Part shown: positions 11,556 through 22,377 of the stretch, in pieces
Position numbering within the stretch: the first letter of the stretch is position 1
Layout of the letters: every line of letters starts with the position of its first letter
Origin: Symsagittifera roscoffensis
Taxonomy: Eukaryota; Xenacoelomorpha; Acoela; Convolutidae
Assembly (NCBI RefSeq): GCF_963678635.1
Contig: NW_026971099.1
Location: 1 to 55,729, forward strand
Length of the DNA: 55,729 nucleotides
Direction: 5' to 3'
Made by a program: the position numbers and the translations under genes
Notes under the pieces: model-generated
The model's database searches: none
Seen by the model: only the letters and a program-made list of their open reading frames with translations
What the model was told of the DNA's origin: nothing

Positions 11556-12330
11556 ATGTGTGTTAACATGCTATCAGGATTTTTCAAATCAATTCAAACA
11601 AAGTCTCACAAAACACATAGGCATGGCTTTTCGGTGATTATGCGAACAATAGCTATACCAGCGTTGCTTGTCACTACAACCTTTGGGATCGTCTCCCGAT
11701 GTTATAGTCGTTGTGGTTCAGTTTTTAGTTCAACAAGCACTAGTTTTACCAAATGAATAGTCTTAAACAAGCTGTTGTATGTTAATGCGCTATCCATGTT
11801 TGCCGAAACATTTCATATAAAGTTCCAGAAAACAGAGAGGCATGGCCGTTTGGTTTAGCGGGCAGTAGTTATCCCGGCGTTGCTCGTCGGTACGCTCCTC
11901 GGGAACGCCTCCTGCTGGTAAAGTCAATATAGTTCAACTTTCACTTCCAGAAGCATGATAACTATCAAATGTGTAGTCCCAGAACTGCTATTGTGCGTTA
12001 GTGCGCTATCTTTTTTTGCCGAAACTTTTCATATAAAGTCCCAAAAATATAAAGGCATGGCCGTTTGGTTTAGCGGGCAATAGCTATCCCGGCGTTGCTC
12101 GTCGCTACACTCCTCGGGAACGCCCCCCGCTGGTAAAGTTGGTATGGATCAGCTTTCACTTCCAGAAGCGTGATAATTACTAAAATGAGTAGTCCTATAA
12201 CTGCTATTGTGTGTTAATGCGCTGTGCGTGTTTGCCGAAAAACTTCATTTACAATCCCACAAAACCCAGAGGCGAGGCCAGTTGAATGAGCGGGCAATAG
12301 TTATCCTGGCTTGACTTGTCATTTTTGACG
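11556..12330 (+). repeat. ~217-bp satellite, about 3.5 tandem units
   Basis: The word GGCATGGC followed by GGCAATAG/GAACAATAG and GGCGTTGCTCGTCG-type sequence recurs with GCATGG at 11621, 11840 and 12055 and a diverged GCGAGG at 12272, spacings of 219, 215 and 217 bases. Unit starts are marked by TGTTAATGCGCTAT-type sequence near 11558, 11778, 11996 and 12210. Units 2 and 3 are the most alike; units 1 and 4 are diverged or partial. The unit is GC-richer than its surroundings. The 66-codon frame at 11556-11756 lies within unit 1 and is not conserved in unit 2. Confidence 0.85.
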
Positions 12331-12529
12331 GTTAATTTTAATTAGTGATATCAACCCTTGATGAAATCTGACGTTTCATGTTTTGCCATTTTTTTAAAGT
12401 AAAAATGTCCTTTGGATGTGTTTGCATGTTTAGCTATAACGTATACAGTAATGACTAAAGAGAACAGGGCAGCAGAGAGTAGTGTAGTACATAGGTTTTA
12501 CATTCAGTTCTAGATTCAGATATCTGGCC

Positions 12530-13800
12530 ACCTATCAAGCCATTCCCCATCTATCAAGCCATTCGCCACTAGTAAAAACGTCCACCTTTTTAAGCTTTCA
12601 AGCAACCATTCAACCATTCATCTATCCATCAAGCAACTATACAACCAGACAACCAACCATCGCATCATCCGACGAGCCATTTATTTATCCATTGGTAGGT
12701 CCAACCATTCATACATCAGCAATCTATGTACTCATCGTCCAACCTTTCAGCCACAGAAAACATCTTATCATCCATCCATTTATAAAGATATCTATCCAAT
12801 CAGTCATGCACCCAAGCGCCATCAATATATCCGTCCATCTAACTACCAAGTCAGCCATACATCCTTTCATCCGACGAGCCATTATAACATCCTTTCAGCC
12901 ATCCGTTCATCTTTTCAGCCATCCAAACATCTTATTGTCCATTCATCCACAAAGCCACGTATCCAATCAGCCATCCGTCTAAGCAGCATCAGTCTTTCCA
13001 TCCATATAACTACCCAGGCAGCCATACATCAATTTATCCAATGAGCCATTATTCATCTATTGATCCATCCAACCAACCATACAGCAGCAATCTATAAACT
13101 CATCGTCCATCCTTTTAGCCACTAATCATCTTATCATCCATTCATCCACAAAACTATCTATACATTAGTCATTCAGCCATGTGGCATTAATCTTTCCATC
13201 CATCTGAATAAACAGCTAGCCACTCATATATATTCATTTAACGAAAACTTTTCATCTAATCAACTATCCATCCATGCAGTCAGCCATGCATCCATATAAC
13301 CTGTTACTCCCGGCTATCCGTTCACCAAAAATTGATCTGTCTAGCTATTCAACTAGACGTCCAGCTATCAGTCATTTTCTTGTCCACCAACCTATCCATC
13401 CATTCAGAAGCAACCCTAAAATAAAAGTAAGTTTGTTTGAGATCGACCCAGTCATCAAGCAATCCACCCATCCATCCATATTAAGGCTATCCATCCATCA
13501 TAAAACCATACATCCATCAAGCGATAGTTCATTCATCAGTTTTCTATGCGTAAACCAAGCCATTATCTGTCTAACCAACCAGCTATCCATCAGTCTGATC
13601 CATCATGTTTTCCGGCTATCTAGCCATTTAATCACATAACCATCCATTCAAGTGTTCATACTTTCAGCCATCCATTCGTCCAATCAGGATTTGTTCCAAC
13701 CACCCACTCATCAAACCGTCCATTCATACAGGCTTCTATCAGTTGGTAGATTTAACTATCCCTCCCTACATCTTTCCAACCAACCAACCCTTTACAGTTT
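12530..13800 (-). repeat. Degenerate (CCAT)n tract, right arm
   Basis: Reverse complement of the left-arm ATGG tract; for example the 46-residue peptide frame around ATAACCTGTTACTCCCGGCT (13297-13316) occurs on the opposite strand at 8990-9119. The tract lacks part of the ~200-bp higher-order units seen on the left, since CAGCAATCTAT landmarks at 12718 and 13084 are ~366 bases apart. Confidence 0.8.
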
Positions 13801-16530
13801 AAATTTTTTCTTTTGAAAAAAAGGGTCAGTACACATAGATATGGCTATTGTTAAACAAAATTGGCTTAAACTCTGACTTTTCAAATTATCTATCATTACT
13901 ACCGTACTTCGCATTCAGGTACTTTACACGACTTGAGTTATCTTTTTGTTACAATAACACTTTCAACCGCTAATCGATCAATGGGATTGTGTCTTTAAAA
14001 CATTGAAAAGTATGTGTATAGATTTTTATATAGCTATGTCAGAAAGTATGTAAGAAAGTATATAAATGATTATCTAGGTAAGGCAGTAAATGACTTAGCA
14101 GTTAACTAAGTAGGTATTGGTATAATAATTCAAGTGAAGTTAAGTTAAATTAGGTGGGAAATATAAAGAGAAGTATTTTAGAGTAAAATTAGGTGAGTAA
14201 GTAGAAGTATGTAAATGTTAAAAGGTAAAGAAACAAAACTTAAGTACATCCAGTCAAGTACAAAAGTTAAGAAAAAAAATAGGTAAGGATTTAATTGAAA
14301 AAAAAACTAAAAAAAGGTGTAAGGTTAAGTAAGTTAGGTAAACTCAACTAAAATAAAACAAACAATGTGAAGTAAGGTAAATGCAGATAAAGTGAGATAA
14401 AAGTAAGTTAAAGTAAGTGATTAAGTGATTTGTGAGTTTAGGTAAATACAGTATAAGAAAATTAAATATAAAGTTAGCTAAGACTACGTAACATAAAGCA
14501 AAGCAAAGTAACCTAAAGGAAGAAATAAAAGTATAGTTTGGTAAGTAACAGACTAACACTGAAGCAGAGGAAGTAAGCTGAAGTGAAGCAAAGAAAGAAG
14601 TTCAGTAAAAAAGCCTGAATTTAATTAGGTTTATGTAAAGTCAAGCAAGACTGGAAAGTAAGTAAGTATTTAGGCAGAAAGTAAATATATAAGTAAGTTT
14701 GTAAAAAAAAGAAAGTAAGCAATTGAGTAAGAAAGTAAGTAAGTGAGTAAGCAAGTAAGTAAGTGAATAAGTAAGTAAAGTAGTAATCAAGTAAGTCAGC
14801 TGTATGTAAATGAATATTTAAAAAGTAATTAAGTTAGTAAGTAAAAAAGTAAGAGAGTAGGTAAGTAAAAAATAAGTAAGTGAAATAATAAACTAAAATA
14901 ATGGAAAGTAAGGTAAAGTTAATTAAACTGAGATGAAGTGCTGGTAAAATAAAGAAAAGTTAAAGTAAAATAAATTAAAATAAGGAAAACTATATTTAAA
15001 AAGAAGTGTACCTATACATCATAAAACCATACATCCATCAAGCCATTGTTCATTCATCAGTTTTCTATGCGTAAATCAAGCCATTATCTGTCTAACCAAC
15101 CAGCTAACCATCATTTTGATCCATCATGTTTTCCGGCTATCTAGCCATTTATTCACATAACCATCCATTCAAGTGTTCATACTTTCAGCCATCCATTCGT
15201 CCAATCAGGTTTTGTTCCAACCAGCCACTCATCAAACCGTCCATTCATACAGGCTTCTATCAGTTGGTAGATCTAACTATCCCTCCCTACATCTTTCCAA
15301 CCAACCAACCCTTTACAGTTTCAATTTGTTTCTATTGAAAAAAAAGGCTCAGTACACATAGATATGGCTATTTTTAAACAAAATCGGCTTAATCTCTGAG
15401 TTTTCAAATTACCAATCATTACTACCGTACTTCGGATTCAGGTACTTACACGACTTGAGTTACCTTTTTGTTACAATAACACTTTCAACCGCTAATCGAT
15501 CAATGGGATTGTGTATTTAAAACATTGAAAAGTATGTGTATAGATTTTTATATAGCTATGTCAGAAAGTATGTAAGAAAGTATATAAATGATTATCTAGG
15601 TAAGGGCAGTAAATGACTCAGCAGTTAACTAAGTAGGTATTGGAAAAAAAATACAAGTGGAGTTAAGTTAAATTAGGTAGGAAAAATAAAGAGAAGTATT
15701 TTAGAGTAAAATTAGGTGAGTAAGTAGAAAAATGTAAATGTGAAAAGGTAAAGAAACAAAACTTAAGTACATCCAGTCAAGTACAAAAGTTAAGAAAAAA
15801 AAGTAGGTAAGGATTTAATTGAAAAAAAAATGTGAAAGGTTAAGTAAGTTAGGTAAACTCAACTAAAATAAAACAAACAATGTGAAGTAAGGTAAATGCA
15901 GATAAAGTGAGATAAAAGTAAGTTAAAGTAAGTTAGTAAGTGATTTGTGAGTTTAGGTAAATACACATAAAGAAAATAAAATATAAAATTAGCTAAGACT
16001 ACGTAACATAAAGCAAAGCAAAGTAACCTAAAGGAAGAAATAAAAGTATAGTTTGGTAAGTATAAGACTAACACTAAAGCAGAGAAAGCAGAGGAAGTAG
16101 GCTGAAGTGAAGCAAAGAAAGAAGTTCAGTAAAAAAGCCTGAATTTAATTAGGTTTATGTAAAGTCAAGCAAGACTGGAAAGTAAGTAAGTTTTTAGGCC
16201 GAAAGTAAATATGTAATTAAGTTTGAAAAAAACAAAGTAAGTAATTGAGTAAGAAAGTAAGTAAGTGAGTCAGCAAGTAAGTAAATGAATAAGTAAGTAA
16301 AGTAGTAATCAAGTAAGTCAGCTGTATGTAAATGAATATTTAAAAAGTAATTAAGTTAGTAAGTAAAAAAGTAAGAGAGTAGGTAAGTAAAAAATAAGTA
16401 AGTGAAATAATAAACTAAAATAATGGAAAGTAAGGTAAAGTTAATTAAACTGAGATGAAGTGCTGGTAAAATAAAGAAAAGTTAAAGTAAAATAAATTAA
16501 AACAAAGAAATCTATATTTAAATAGAAGTA
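13498..16530 (+). repeat. Tandem duplication of a ~1.52-kb segment
   Basis: 13498-15018 and 15019-~16530 are direct copies, both starting TCATAAAACCATACATCCAT and both running through the end of the CCAT tract, a spacer with TACTACCGTACTTCG and an AAGT-rich part. The second copy has small indels, such as loss of part of AACTAAAAAAAGGTG. The join at 15018/15019 lies at CCTATACA|TCATAAAACC. The duplication postdates the formation of the two arms because only the right arm has it. Confidence 0.8.
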
Positions 16531-16739
16531 AACTAATATAAAAAAGTAAAACGGACATAACTTTATGAGTGTATGTAAGAAAAGTGTGAGTAAGTTTTGG
16601 AGTAAGTAAGGAAGACATCATGCAAGCAAGTAAGTCAGTCAGTAAAATGTAAGATGGTAAGCGAGAAAGTAATTATGTAAATAAGAAAGGAGGTGGGTAA
16701 GCTGATTTGTAAGTAACTAAATCAGTAAATAATTAATTA

Positions 16740-16814
16740 AGGAAACAAGTAAAAGTCTAAGTAAGTAAGTAAGTAAAAAAGTAAGTAAGAGAGTAAGTAA
16801 GTAAGTAAGCAAGC

Positions 16815-16887
<73 letters not shown>

Positions 16888-16915
16888 CGTAAGTAAGTAA
16901 GTAGGTGAGTTGGTA
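16740..16915 (+). repeat. (AAGT)n microsatellite
   Basis: Nearly pure GTAAGTAAGTAAGTAAGTAA over more than 100 bases with a few GCAA and GAGA interruptions. Less perfect AAGT words extend across 14600-17000. Open frames on the reverse strand here encode Leu-Thr-Tyr repeats and are products of the tetranucleotide. Confidence 0.95.
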
Positions 16916-19186
16916 AAGTAAAAGAAAGTAAGATGAAGTAAGGCAAAGTAAAATTAAGTAAAGAGAGAACGCAAAATGAAATGAAAACATCAAAGTAAAG
17001 TTAATAAGGTGGTTTCGAGTAAAAACAAATTATGTTAAAAAAATTAGTGAATTAGTAAAAGAAGTAAAGTTAAGCAAATTAAAGTGATGTATACTTAATT
17101 TTCTGTCTGTCTGTATGTATCCAATTATGTGTGTGTGTTTGTATGCAATTATGCAAAATGTATGTATGTTAGTATGTAAGTGAAAAGTGGGTTGGTATGT
17201 TAGTTTTTCTGTTTTTATAAGTATGAAATTAGGTATATTTAAGTAAAGAAATGTAAAATAAAATTAACTAAATTAAAATAAATCGAAGCTTGACAGTAAT
17301 CGAGTAAATTGGAAAACACCCAAGGTGAAAAGGTTGAATTATAAGTAGATAAAAATTAAAATTTAAAAGTTAGATAGAGTAAGTAAACTAAATGAGGAAG
17401 TATTTGAACAAAAAACAATAAGTAAATGATAAGTAAGCCAGAAAATAAGTAAGTCAGTAAATCATTTGATTAAGGATAAATAGGCAAACCAGAAAGAGAG
17501 CAAGTATTACTTGAATTACCGAACGGCTCAATTGAACGCTATCCAAACCGTCAAACCGTTCAGGGCCATTAACTAAAAAGAGACTGCTGAAAAGTTTTCA
17601 AATTTCTAGTTATTTATTTCTCGAAATTCAAATTTTTATTCAGGCAGAGGAAAAAGTAAGTTTATTCGAGATCGATGGTTCGTAGACATTTGTTGGTGTG
17701 CACATGAAAGAGCTAAAGACTGTTAGTGTTCAAAAGTTAACTGCATAACATTGTGCAGGTAAAAGACTCAAAGTTACACTTTTGGTTTTTTCAAGTTATT
17801 GGAAAGACAGAAAACTATTCCCTTCGAATGGCCCAGAAAGCTGTGGTTATGGCTCCCGGGCAACACATAACATTATGTTGTACTCTGCTGATAAGTTCAA
17901 GTTTAAATCCGGCTGCACCGTGCAAAAAGCGTTAAAACTTGGAGTCGTTCAAGTACTTTTCCAAGGAACAGTTTTTCATACCAATTGAGCCGCCATAAGG
18001 TCTCAACCTAATTGAAACGTCACGCATAACATTATTAGATATACCAAAAAGTGCCAAAAAGCTAGTAAAAATTTCTTTGTTAGAACTGTCATAATGAGTT
18101 TGTGTAAAGGACATATTCATTTCTCGAATTATTTCTAAATCACTTGGAGTAACTCGGTTTTTCCTAAATTCAATGTTTTTTCCAACGCCTCTCCAAGCTG
18201 CTAAATTTCAGCCAGTGGAGATAAAAGATACCTATAAGATGTCTATAAGACTTGTCTAGTTTCCTGAGGTAAATAACCAAATGAACTACCAGAAACACTT
18301 TTGTTTTGTAGAAATGCACCAAGTGTTTGACAAAAGCTCGGTTTTTTTCATTTTCTTTTCCCTTTTTCCTTTTTCAACTCGTGTTTCCCCATTGCAAATT
18401 CCATTCCCTCTAGAGAAACTCAGAATACTGTTCTTCCCCGGGTTGAAACTTTGAGTTTTATGTATGGTTGAAAAACCCTCTAAACTGTATAAATCAATTA
18501 TCAATATCTTAAAAACACCACGTTCCCTCTAATTTCATTTTTCTGTTTTCAAAATTTGGCAAATTTATCATTTGCTGTAAATTGCCCAGAAACGGCCGCC
18601 ACCTTTGGAGAGTTATTCCAATTTACTGCCTTTTCACCATGAAATATAGATCAAGGTAAGAAATTAGGTTACTGCTGCCAACAGTTAAGCTACGTTACCA
18701 AAATCCCCGGCGAGTTTTTATTATATACCATAAAAGTCAACTCCACTTTCACTAACCAATTTCAACTAGGTCGAAAGTTCATTTGCCCGAAACAAATTCA
18801 ACAATTAATATGATTCATGTAACTAACCAGGACCAATAATTAGGACCCCAAAACTTGGAATTTGAAAGAATTTTGTATCGTGTTTCTTGTTGTTAAGCTA
18901 AGCTTAGCAAGATCCTAAGCAGGGGGTCTTCTGCCTTTTGGGTGGAAATTTTCTTTCGTTTACAATTTCCTAGGATGAGGGTCCTCAAAAAAATTAAGGA
19001 CCCCTTTCCTAGGATTTTGCTTTACGTGAGGACCCCCCCCCCCTGAGGAAGGACCCCCTTAGGATCCGGGACACGGTACAATACTACTGTTATTCAGTGA
19101 GAAAATATGCATATACAGTATTTAACTCACAAGGATTTTGCACGAGCCCTGAGGCTCATAGAGGCGAGAACGTATTGGTAGATCAT

Positions 19187-19640
19187 GGTCTGCTCATGAA
19201 ACTTGTATTGAGGAAGCTTTGTTTGATGCCGAAACAAAAGTTTTGAAGTGTTGGTCTTTTCGACTCGTTCACGAACTAACTAAAATATATGCTGCTCATT
19301 GGAACGAGTTGAAACGAAAGAATAAAGACGCAAACGCTCGATTTAACTAAATATTATTGTTCCGACTTTCGCAGGAAGTGACGGAACGTTTGTTCTCGGT
19401 ATGTGACCGAAAAATATGTAAAAACTTTCAAATAGCCGTTTTTGATGGAGTTTACACCTATTAAAAACATACTTTATCGATTTTTGGCACCGAAATATAA
19501 GCAAGAAAAAACAACTGCAACTGTTGACGAGGCTGTGTTTTGGGAATCGCTTTTACACGACATTTGTCTGGCAAAAATGATCAAACATTTTCAGGTATTT
19601 GCAGACAGCCTAAATCTAGGAAAATGAGCTCACTCGCCAA
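19187..19640 (+). repeat. Right half of the dispersed repeat split by the giant inverted repeat
   Basis: Matches 23166-23620 in the same orientation: CTGCTCATGAAAC / CTGCTCGTCAAAA, TTTTCGACTCGTT, AAAGACGCAAA, TTGTTCCG...GACGGAA, GTGACC.AAAAAT, TTTTGATGGAGTTT and ACGACATT.GTCT. The GTTCCGACTTTCGCA word at 19360-19374 is also the terminus of the element at 22378-23082. A 61-codon frame at 19442-19627 is not kept open in the other copy. Confidence 0.65.
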
Positions 19641-20080
19641 GTTGTAAAGCTTCGAAACAAAATTTGATGTTGCCAGATTTTGTTAACAAATGATCTACGA
19701 TTTAGTTGAGGTTTTCCATATTCGAATAGAAAAGATGATAGCCGACTACTTGGCAAAGGGTTGTGGAGGTAAAGCATTGTTCTCTAAATTGAAGTACGAT
19801 TGGATGGTTAAGATGACAGTACAACATAGATCGAAAGAATATTAGGGTAATGAAAACGATTCTGCCTATGAATACCACAATGCGACCACAAAAAAGATGT
19901 TGTTGTGTTACTTGTTTTTTAATACCTCTTTTTTCTGTTTGAATCACAAATTTGAATACGCTTCAAAAATTAAAAAGTTTTGATCAATTTTAACAACAAG
20001 AATTTGTTGAACATTATTAAGGCAGATCAAGTTTTGTGAAAAAAATTGGAACTATTATTAACGACTGCTTACAGAACCCG
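19641..20080. other. Non-coding stretch
   Basis: No repeat partner and no gene signal. An 81-codon reverse-strand frame at 19702-19947 has no recognisable domain. Confidence 0.45.
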
Positions 20081-20100
20081 GGTCGAGGTACCAGACTCAT

Positions 20101-20220
20101 GTCCAGACTTTCGCGACAAAATTTTGGCATGTCCAGACTTTCTAGACCAAAATTAGGCATGTCCAGACTTTGGCGACCAAAACATGGCATTTCCAGACTT
20201 TTGCGACCATGATGATCCGT
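20101..20220 (+). repeat. 30-bp minisatellite, four units
   Basis: GTCCAGACTT recurs at 20101, 20131 and 20161 and as TTCCAGACTT at 20191, an exact 30-base spacing; each unit continues with a TCGCGAC- or TAGACC-type word and ends GGCAT. Confidence 0.85.
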
Positions 20221-20434
20221 CGCGACTATCGCGATAGAAGCGGAGGTGGCGCGACCAAAACATCGCGACTCATATTTGGTATGTCCAGACTCTCGCGACC
20301 AAGAGTCGCCATTTCCAGACTTTCGCGACCGAAAAAATAATTCGCGACCGCGACCATTTCCAGACTTTCGCGGCTCAGGAAACGGCGTGACCGGCGCGAC
20401 CAAACTTAGCCATTTCCAAACTTTCCAGAAATAG

Positions 20435-21295
20435 ATGCAGACGGCGCGACTTTCCAGACCAACATGGAGACGGCGCGAACTTAAAAAAGTTTTTCAGGGC
20501 TTTCTCGACCGAGGTGGAGACGGCGCGATTTTCGCGACCACTGTGGATACGGCGCGACTCGGGAAATGGCGCGACTCCAAAGGCAACGGCGCGACCAGCT
20601 TGTCCAGTGCGACCAAAAAGGTCTTCCGCGACCGAGGTGGAGACGGCGCGTCTTTGCAGACCGAGGCGGAGACGGCAACCAATAACCTTTCATTGCAACT
20701 GTGTTGGAAGCGGACCGACTTTCGTGTTCAGAGTGGAGACGGCGCGACTTTGCAGACCAATGCGGAGACGGCGCGAGTTTTCAGACCAAGGCGGAGACGG
20801 CGCGACTTTCCAGACCGAGGTGGAGACGGCGCGACCAAGATTATATTCCTCGCGACTGAGGTGGATACGGTGCGACTTTCCAGACCAAGGTGGAGACGGT
20901 GCGACTTTTCAGATCAATGCGGAGATGGCGCGACTTTTCAGACCAATGCGGAGACGGCGCGACCAAGAATTCATTCCTCGCTACCAAGGCGGAGACGGCG
21001 CGACTTTCCAGACCATCGCGGAGACAGCGCGACCAAGAATCAAATCTTCGTGACCAAGGCGGAGACGACGCGACTTTCCAGACCAAAGCGGAGACGGCAC
21101 ATTTTTTCAGACCGAGACGGAAGCGGCGCAATTTTTCAGATCAAAGCGGAGGTGGCGCGACCAAGATTATATTCCTCGCCACTGAGAAGGATACAGTGCG
21201 ACTTTCCAGACCAGAGTGAAGGCGGCATGATTTTCCTGGCCAAGGCGGAGAAGGCGCAATTTTCCAGACCGATACGGAGACGGCGCAACAAAGAA
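20435..21295 (+). repeat. 29-bp minisatellite array, forward orientation
   Basis: The unit is GGAGACGGCGCGACTTTCCA followed by GACCAAGGC. GCGCGAC words at 20771, 20800 and 20829 are exactly 29 bases apart. Because 29 is not a multiple of three, each reading frame cycles through three peptide versions (GDGATFQT, AETARLSRP, WRRRDFPD). The unit has no stop in any of them, so the 291-codon open frame at 20435-21310 and overlapping frames arise from the repeat itself. Variants replace part of the unit with AAGATTATATTCCTCGC (20840, 21160). Confidence 0.9.
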
Positions 21296-21349
21296 CTAAT
21301 TGGAAATTAAAGGTTGTTCGAAGTTAATAAAATCTCTCCGTATCCAACG

Positions 21350-21600
21350 AGGAATTGTTCATTGTTCTCGGCGTCTCCGCCTTGGTCTGGAAAGTCGCGT
21401 CGTGTTCGCCTGTCTGGAAATTGGCGCCGATCCCGCCGTGGTCTGGAAAGTCGCGCCGCCAGCGCCTTGGTCTGGAAAGCCGCGCCGTCTCCGACTTGGT
21501 CTGGAAAGTCGCGCCGTCTCCGCTTTGGTATGGAAATTCGCGCGTACTCTGCCTTGGTCGCGAAAGTCGTGCAGTATCCGCCATGGTCACCCCACATCCG
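21350..21600 (-). repeat. 29-bp minisatellite array, reverse orientation
   Basis: CGCCTTGGTCTGGAAAGTCG and GCGCCGTCTCC words are reverse complements of the array at 20435-21295. The turning point is a short AT-rich spacer near 21300-21345, with ACAAAGAACTAATTGG on one side and GAATTGTTCATTGTTC on the other. Confidence 0.85.
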
Positions 21601-21659
21601 GATTCAAAGCTAGAGTCGCGCTGATAGTCTGGACATAAGAACTGGAAATTCTGGACATG

Positions 21660-21860
21660 AGTCGCGCCAAGGATCGCGCCGCATACGGATTTAGACCCAA
21701 ATTGCATAGTCACGCCGAGAGTTTGAGTCTGCAAAGTCTGGACATAAGGTCTGGAAAGTCTGGACATGAGTCGCGCCAAAGGTCGCGCCGCATCCGGATT
21801 TAGACCCAAATTGCATAGTCGCGCCGAGAGTTTGAGTCTGGCAAGTCTGGACATGAGTCG
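21660..21860 (+). repeat. Two ~109-bp tandem units inside the fold-back element
   Basis: GTCGCGCC..., then GGATTTAGACCCAAATTGCA and AGAGTTTGAGTCTG, occurs from 21660 and again from 21768. A reverse-complement version lies at 22020-22100 (TGCAATTTGGGTCTAAATC), so this block also takes part in the palindrome. Confidence 0.8.
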
Positions 21861-22377
21861 TGCCGTGGGCCGAGAAAGTCTTGACTTACCAAAATTTGGT
21901 CGCGAAAGTCTGGAAATGGGTCGCAAAAGTCTGGACATACCAAAATTTGGTCGCGAAAGACACATGTCCAGACTTTGGTGACCAAATTTCGGGTATTCCA
22001 GACTTTCGCGGCCCACGGCGCGACTCATGTTCAAACTTTCCAGACTCAGACTCTCGGCGCGACTATGCAATTTGGGTCTAAATCGGGATGTGGCGCGACC
22101 CTTAAAGTCTGGACATGAGTCTGGGACCTCAACTCGTGAAGCACTGTTTATCATACCTGTTAACTCCCATAATTGAGACAAAACAAATTCGCCTTGGTAA
22201 TTTACATTCTTCACTGATTCTCCTTCAGCTGAGTCTAAACATTTATCTTATCAAGGTCTCCTTTTCGAATCAACAAACAGTTTCACATTCCCCCCATGTC
22301 GTCAGATATGCTTTCGCGTCAGTCGATCACATCAGCACATAAATAATAAACAATTCAGTGTGACCAATTAGGTTATT

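Larger units (their letters stand above)
6509..19093. mobile_element. Giant 12.6-kb inverted-repeat (fold-back) structure
   Basis: Sequence from 6509 inward reappears as its reverse complement from 19093 inward. Anchors include GTAGTATTGTA plus TCCTAAGGGG/CCCCTTAGGA at the outer ends, AAGCTAAGCTTAGCAAGATC near 6695/18900, GGCGGCGGCCGTTTCTGG versus CCAGAAACGGCCGCC, and GTTATAGCTAAACAT near 9980 versus ATGTTTAGCTATAAC near 12427. The left arm is ~3.5 kb and the right arm ~6.7 kb, longer because of an AAGT-rich segment absent from the left. The 2.3-kb loop contains a satellite. No transposase, replicase or other enzyme is visible. It could be a giant fold-back transposon or a duplication-inversion; the split repeat at its edges favours insertion of a unit. 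Confidence 0.7.
12345..19093 (-). repeat. Right arm of the giant inverted repeat
   Basis: Carries the left-arm blocks in reverse-complement order, from the inner block at 12345-12530 through the CCAT tract to the outer end GATCCGGGACACGGTACAAT at 19064-19083. Between 13800 and 16980 it holds AAGT-rich sequence with no counterpart in the left arm, where the ATGG tract joins the flanking block directly near 8600. Confidence 0.75.
20081..22133. mobile_element. GC-rich fold-back element built of minisatellites
   Basis: The left end GTCGAGGTACCAGACTCATG then TCCAGACTTT (20081-20110) is mirrored at the right end, AAAGTCTGGACATGAGTCTG then GGACCTCAAC (22104-22133). Inside, the minisatellite words TCCAGAC and GCGCGAC appear forward to about 21295, then as reverse complements GTCTGGA and GTCGCGC, and turn again near 21950. 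The composition is far richer in G+C and CpG than anything around it. Long tandem-repeat arms and no coding core resemble fold-back (FB)-type transposons as known from insects; the superfamily is not established here. I see no clear target-site duplication. Confidence 0.65.

Noticed and set aside
12050-12110. tRNA-like internal promoter strings in the 217-bp satellite
   Set aside because: The A-box match is imperfect, no B box is found at a suitable distance, and no cloverleaf can be drawn.
12692-13639. Forward frames with Ile/His/Pro/Ser repeats (12692-12982, 13274-13639) and their reverse-strand counterparts at 8596-9570
   Set aside because: They translate the degenerate CCAT/ATGG tracts and show only the composition expected of a 4-bp repeat.
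16737-16993. Reverse-strand frames with Leu-Thr-Tyr-Leu repeats that look like a membrane protein
   Set aside because: They are the translation of an (AAGT)n microsatellite and exist in overlapping frames.
19442-19627. A 61-codon frame in the dispersed repeat
   Set aside because: The matching region near 23420-23610 is closed by stops, so the frame is not conserved in the repeat family.
20101-21295. CRISPR-like regular repeats of 29-30 bp
   Set aside because: The units are contiguous tandem repeats without spacers, the setting is eukaryotic and no cas gene is present.
20435-22214. Open frames of 291 (forward, 20435-21310) and 296 codons (reverse, 21324-22214), the longest in the window
   Set aside because: They lie on a 29-bp minisatellite whose unit lacks stops in all frames; several overlapping frames are equally open, so the length is a by-product of the repeat.
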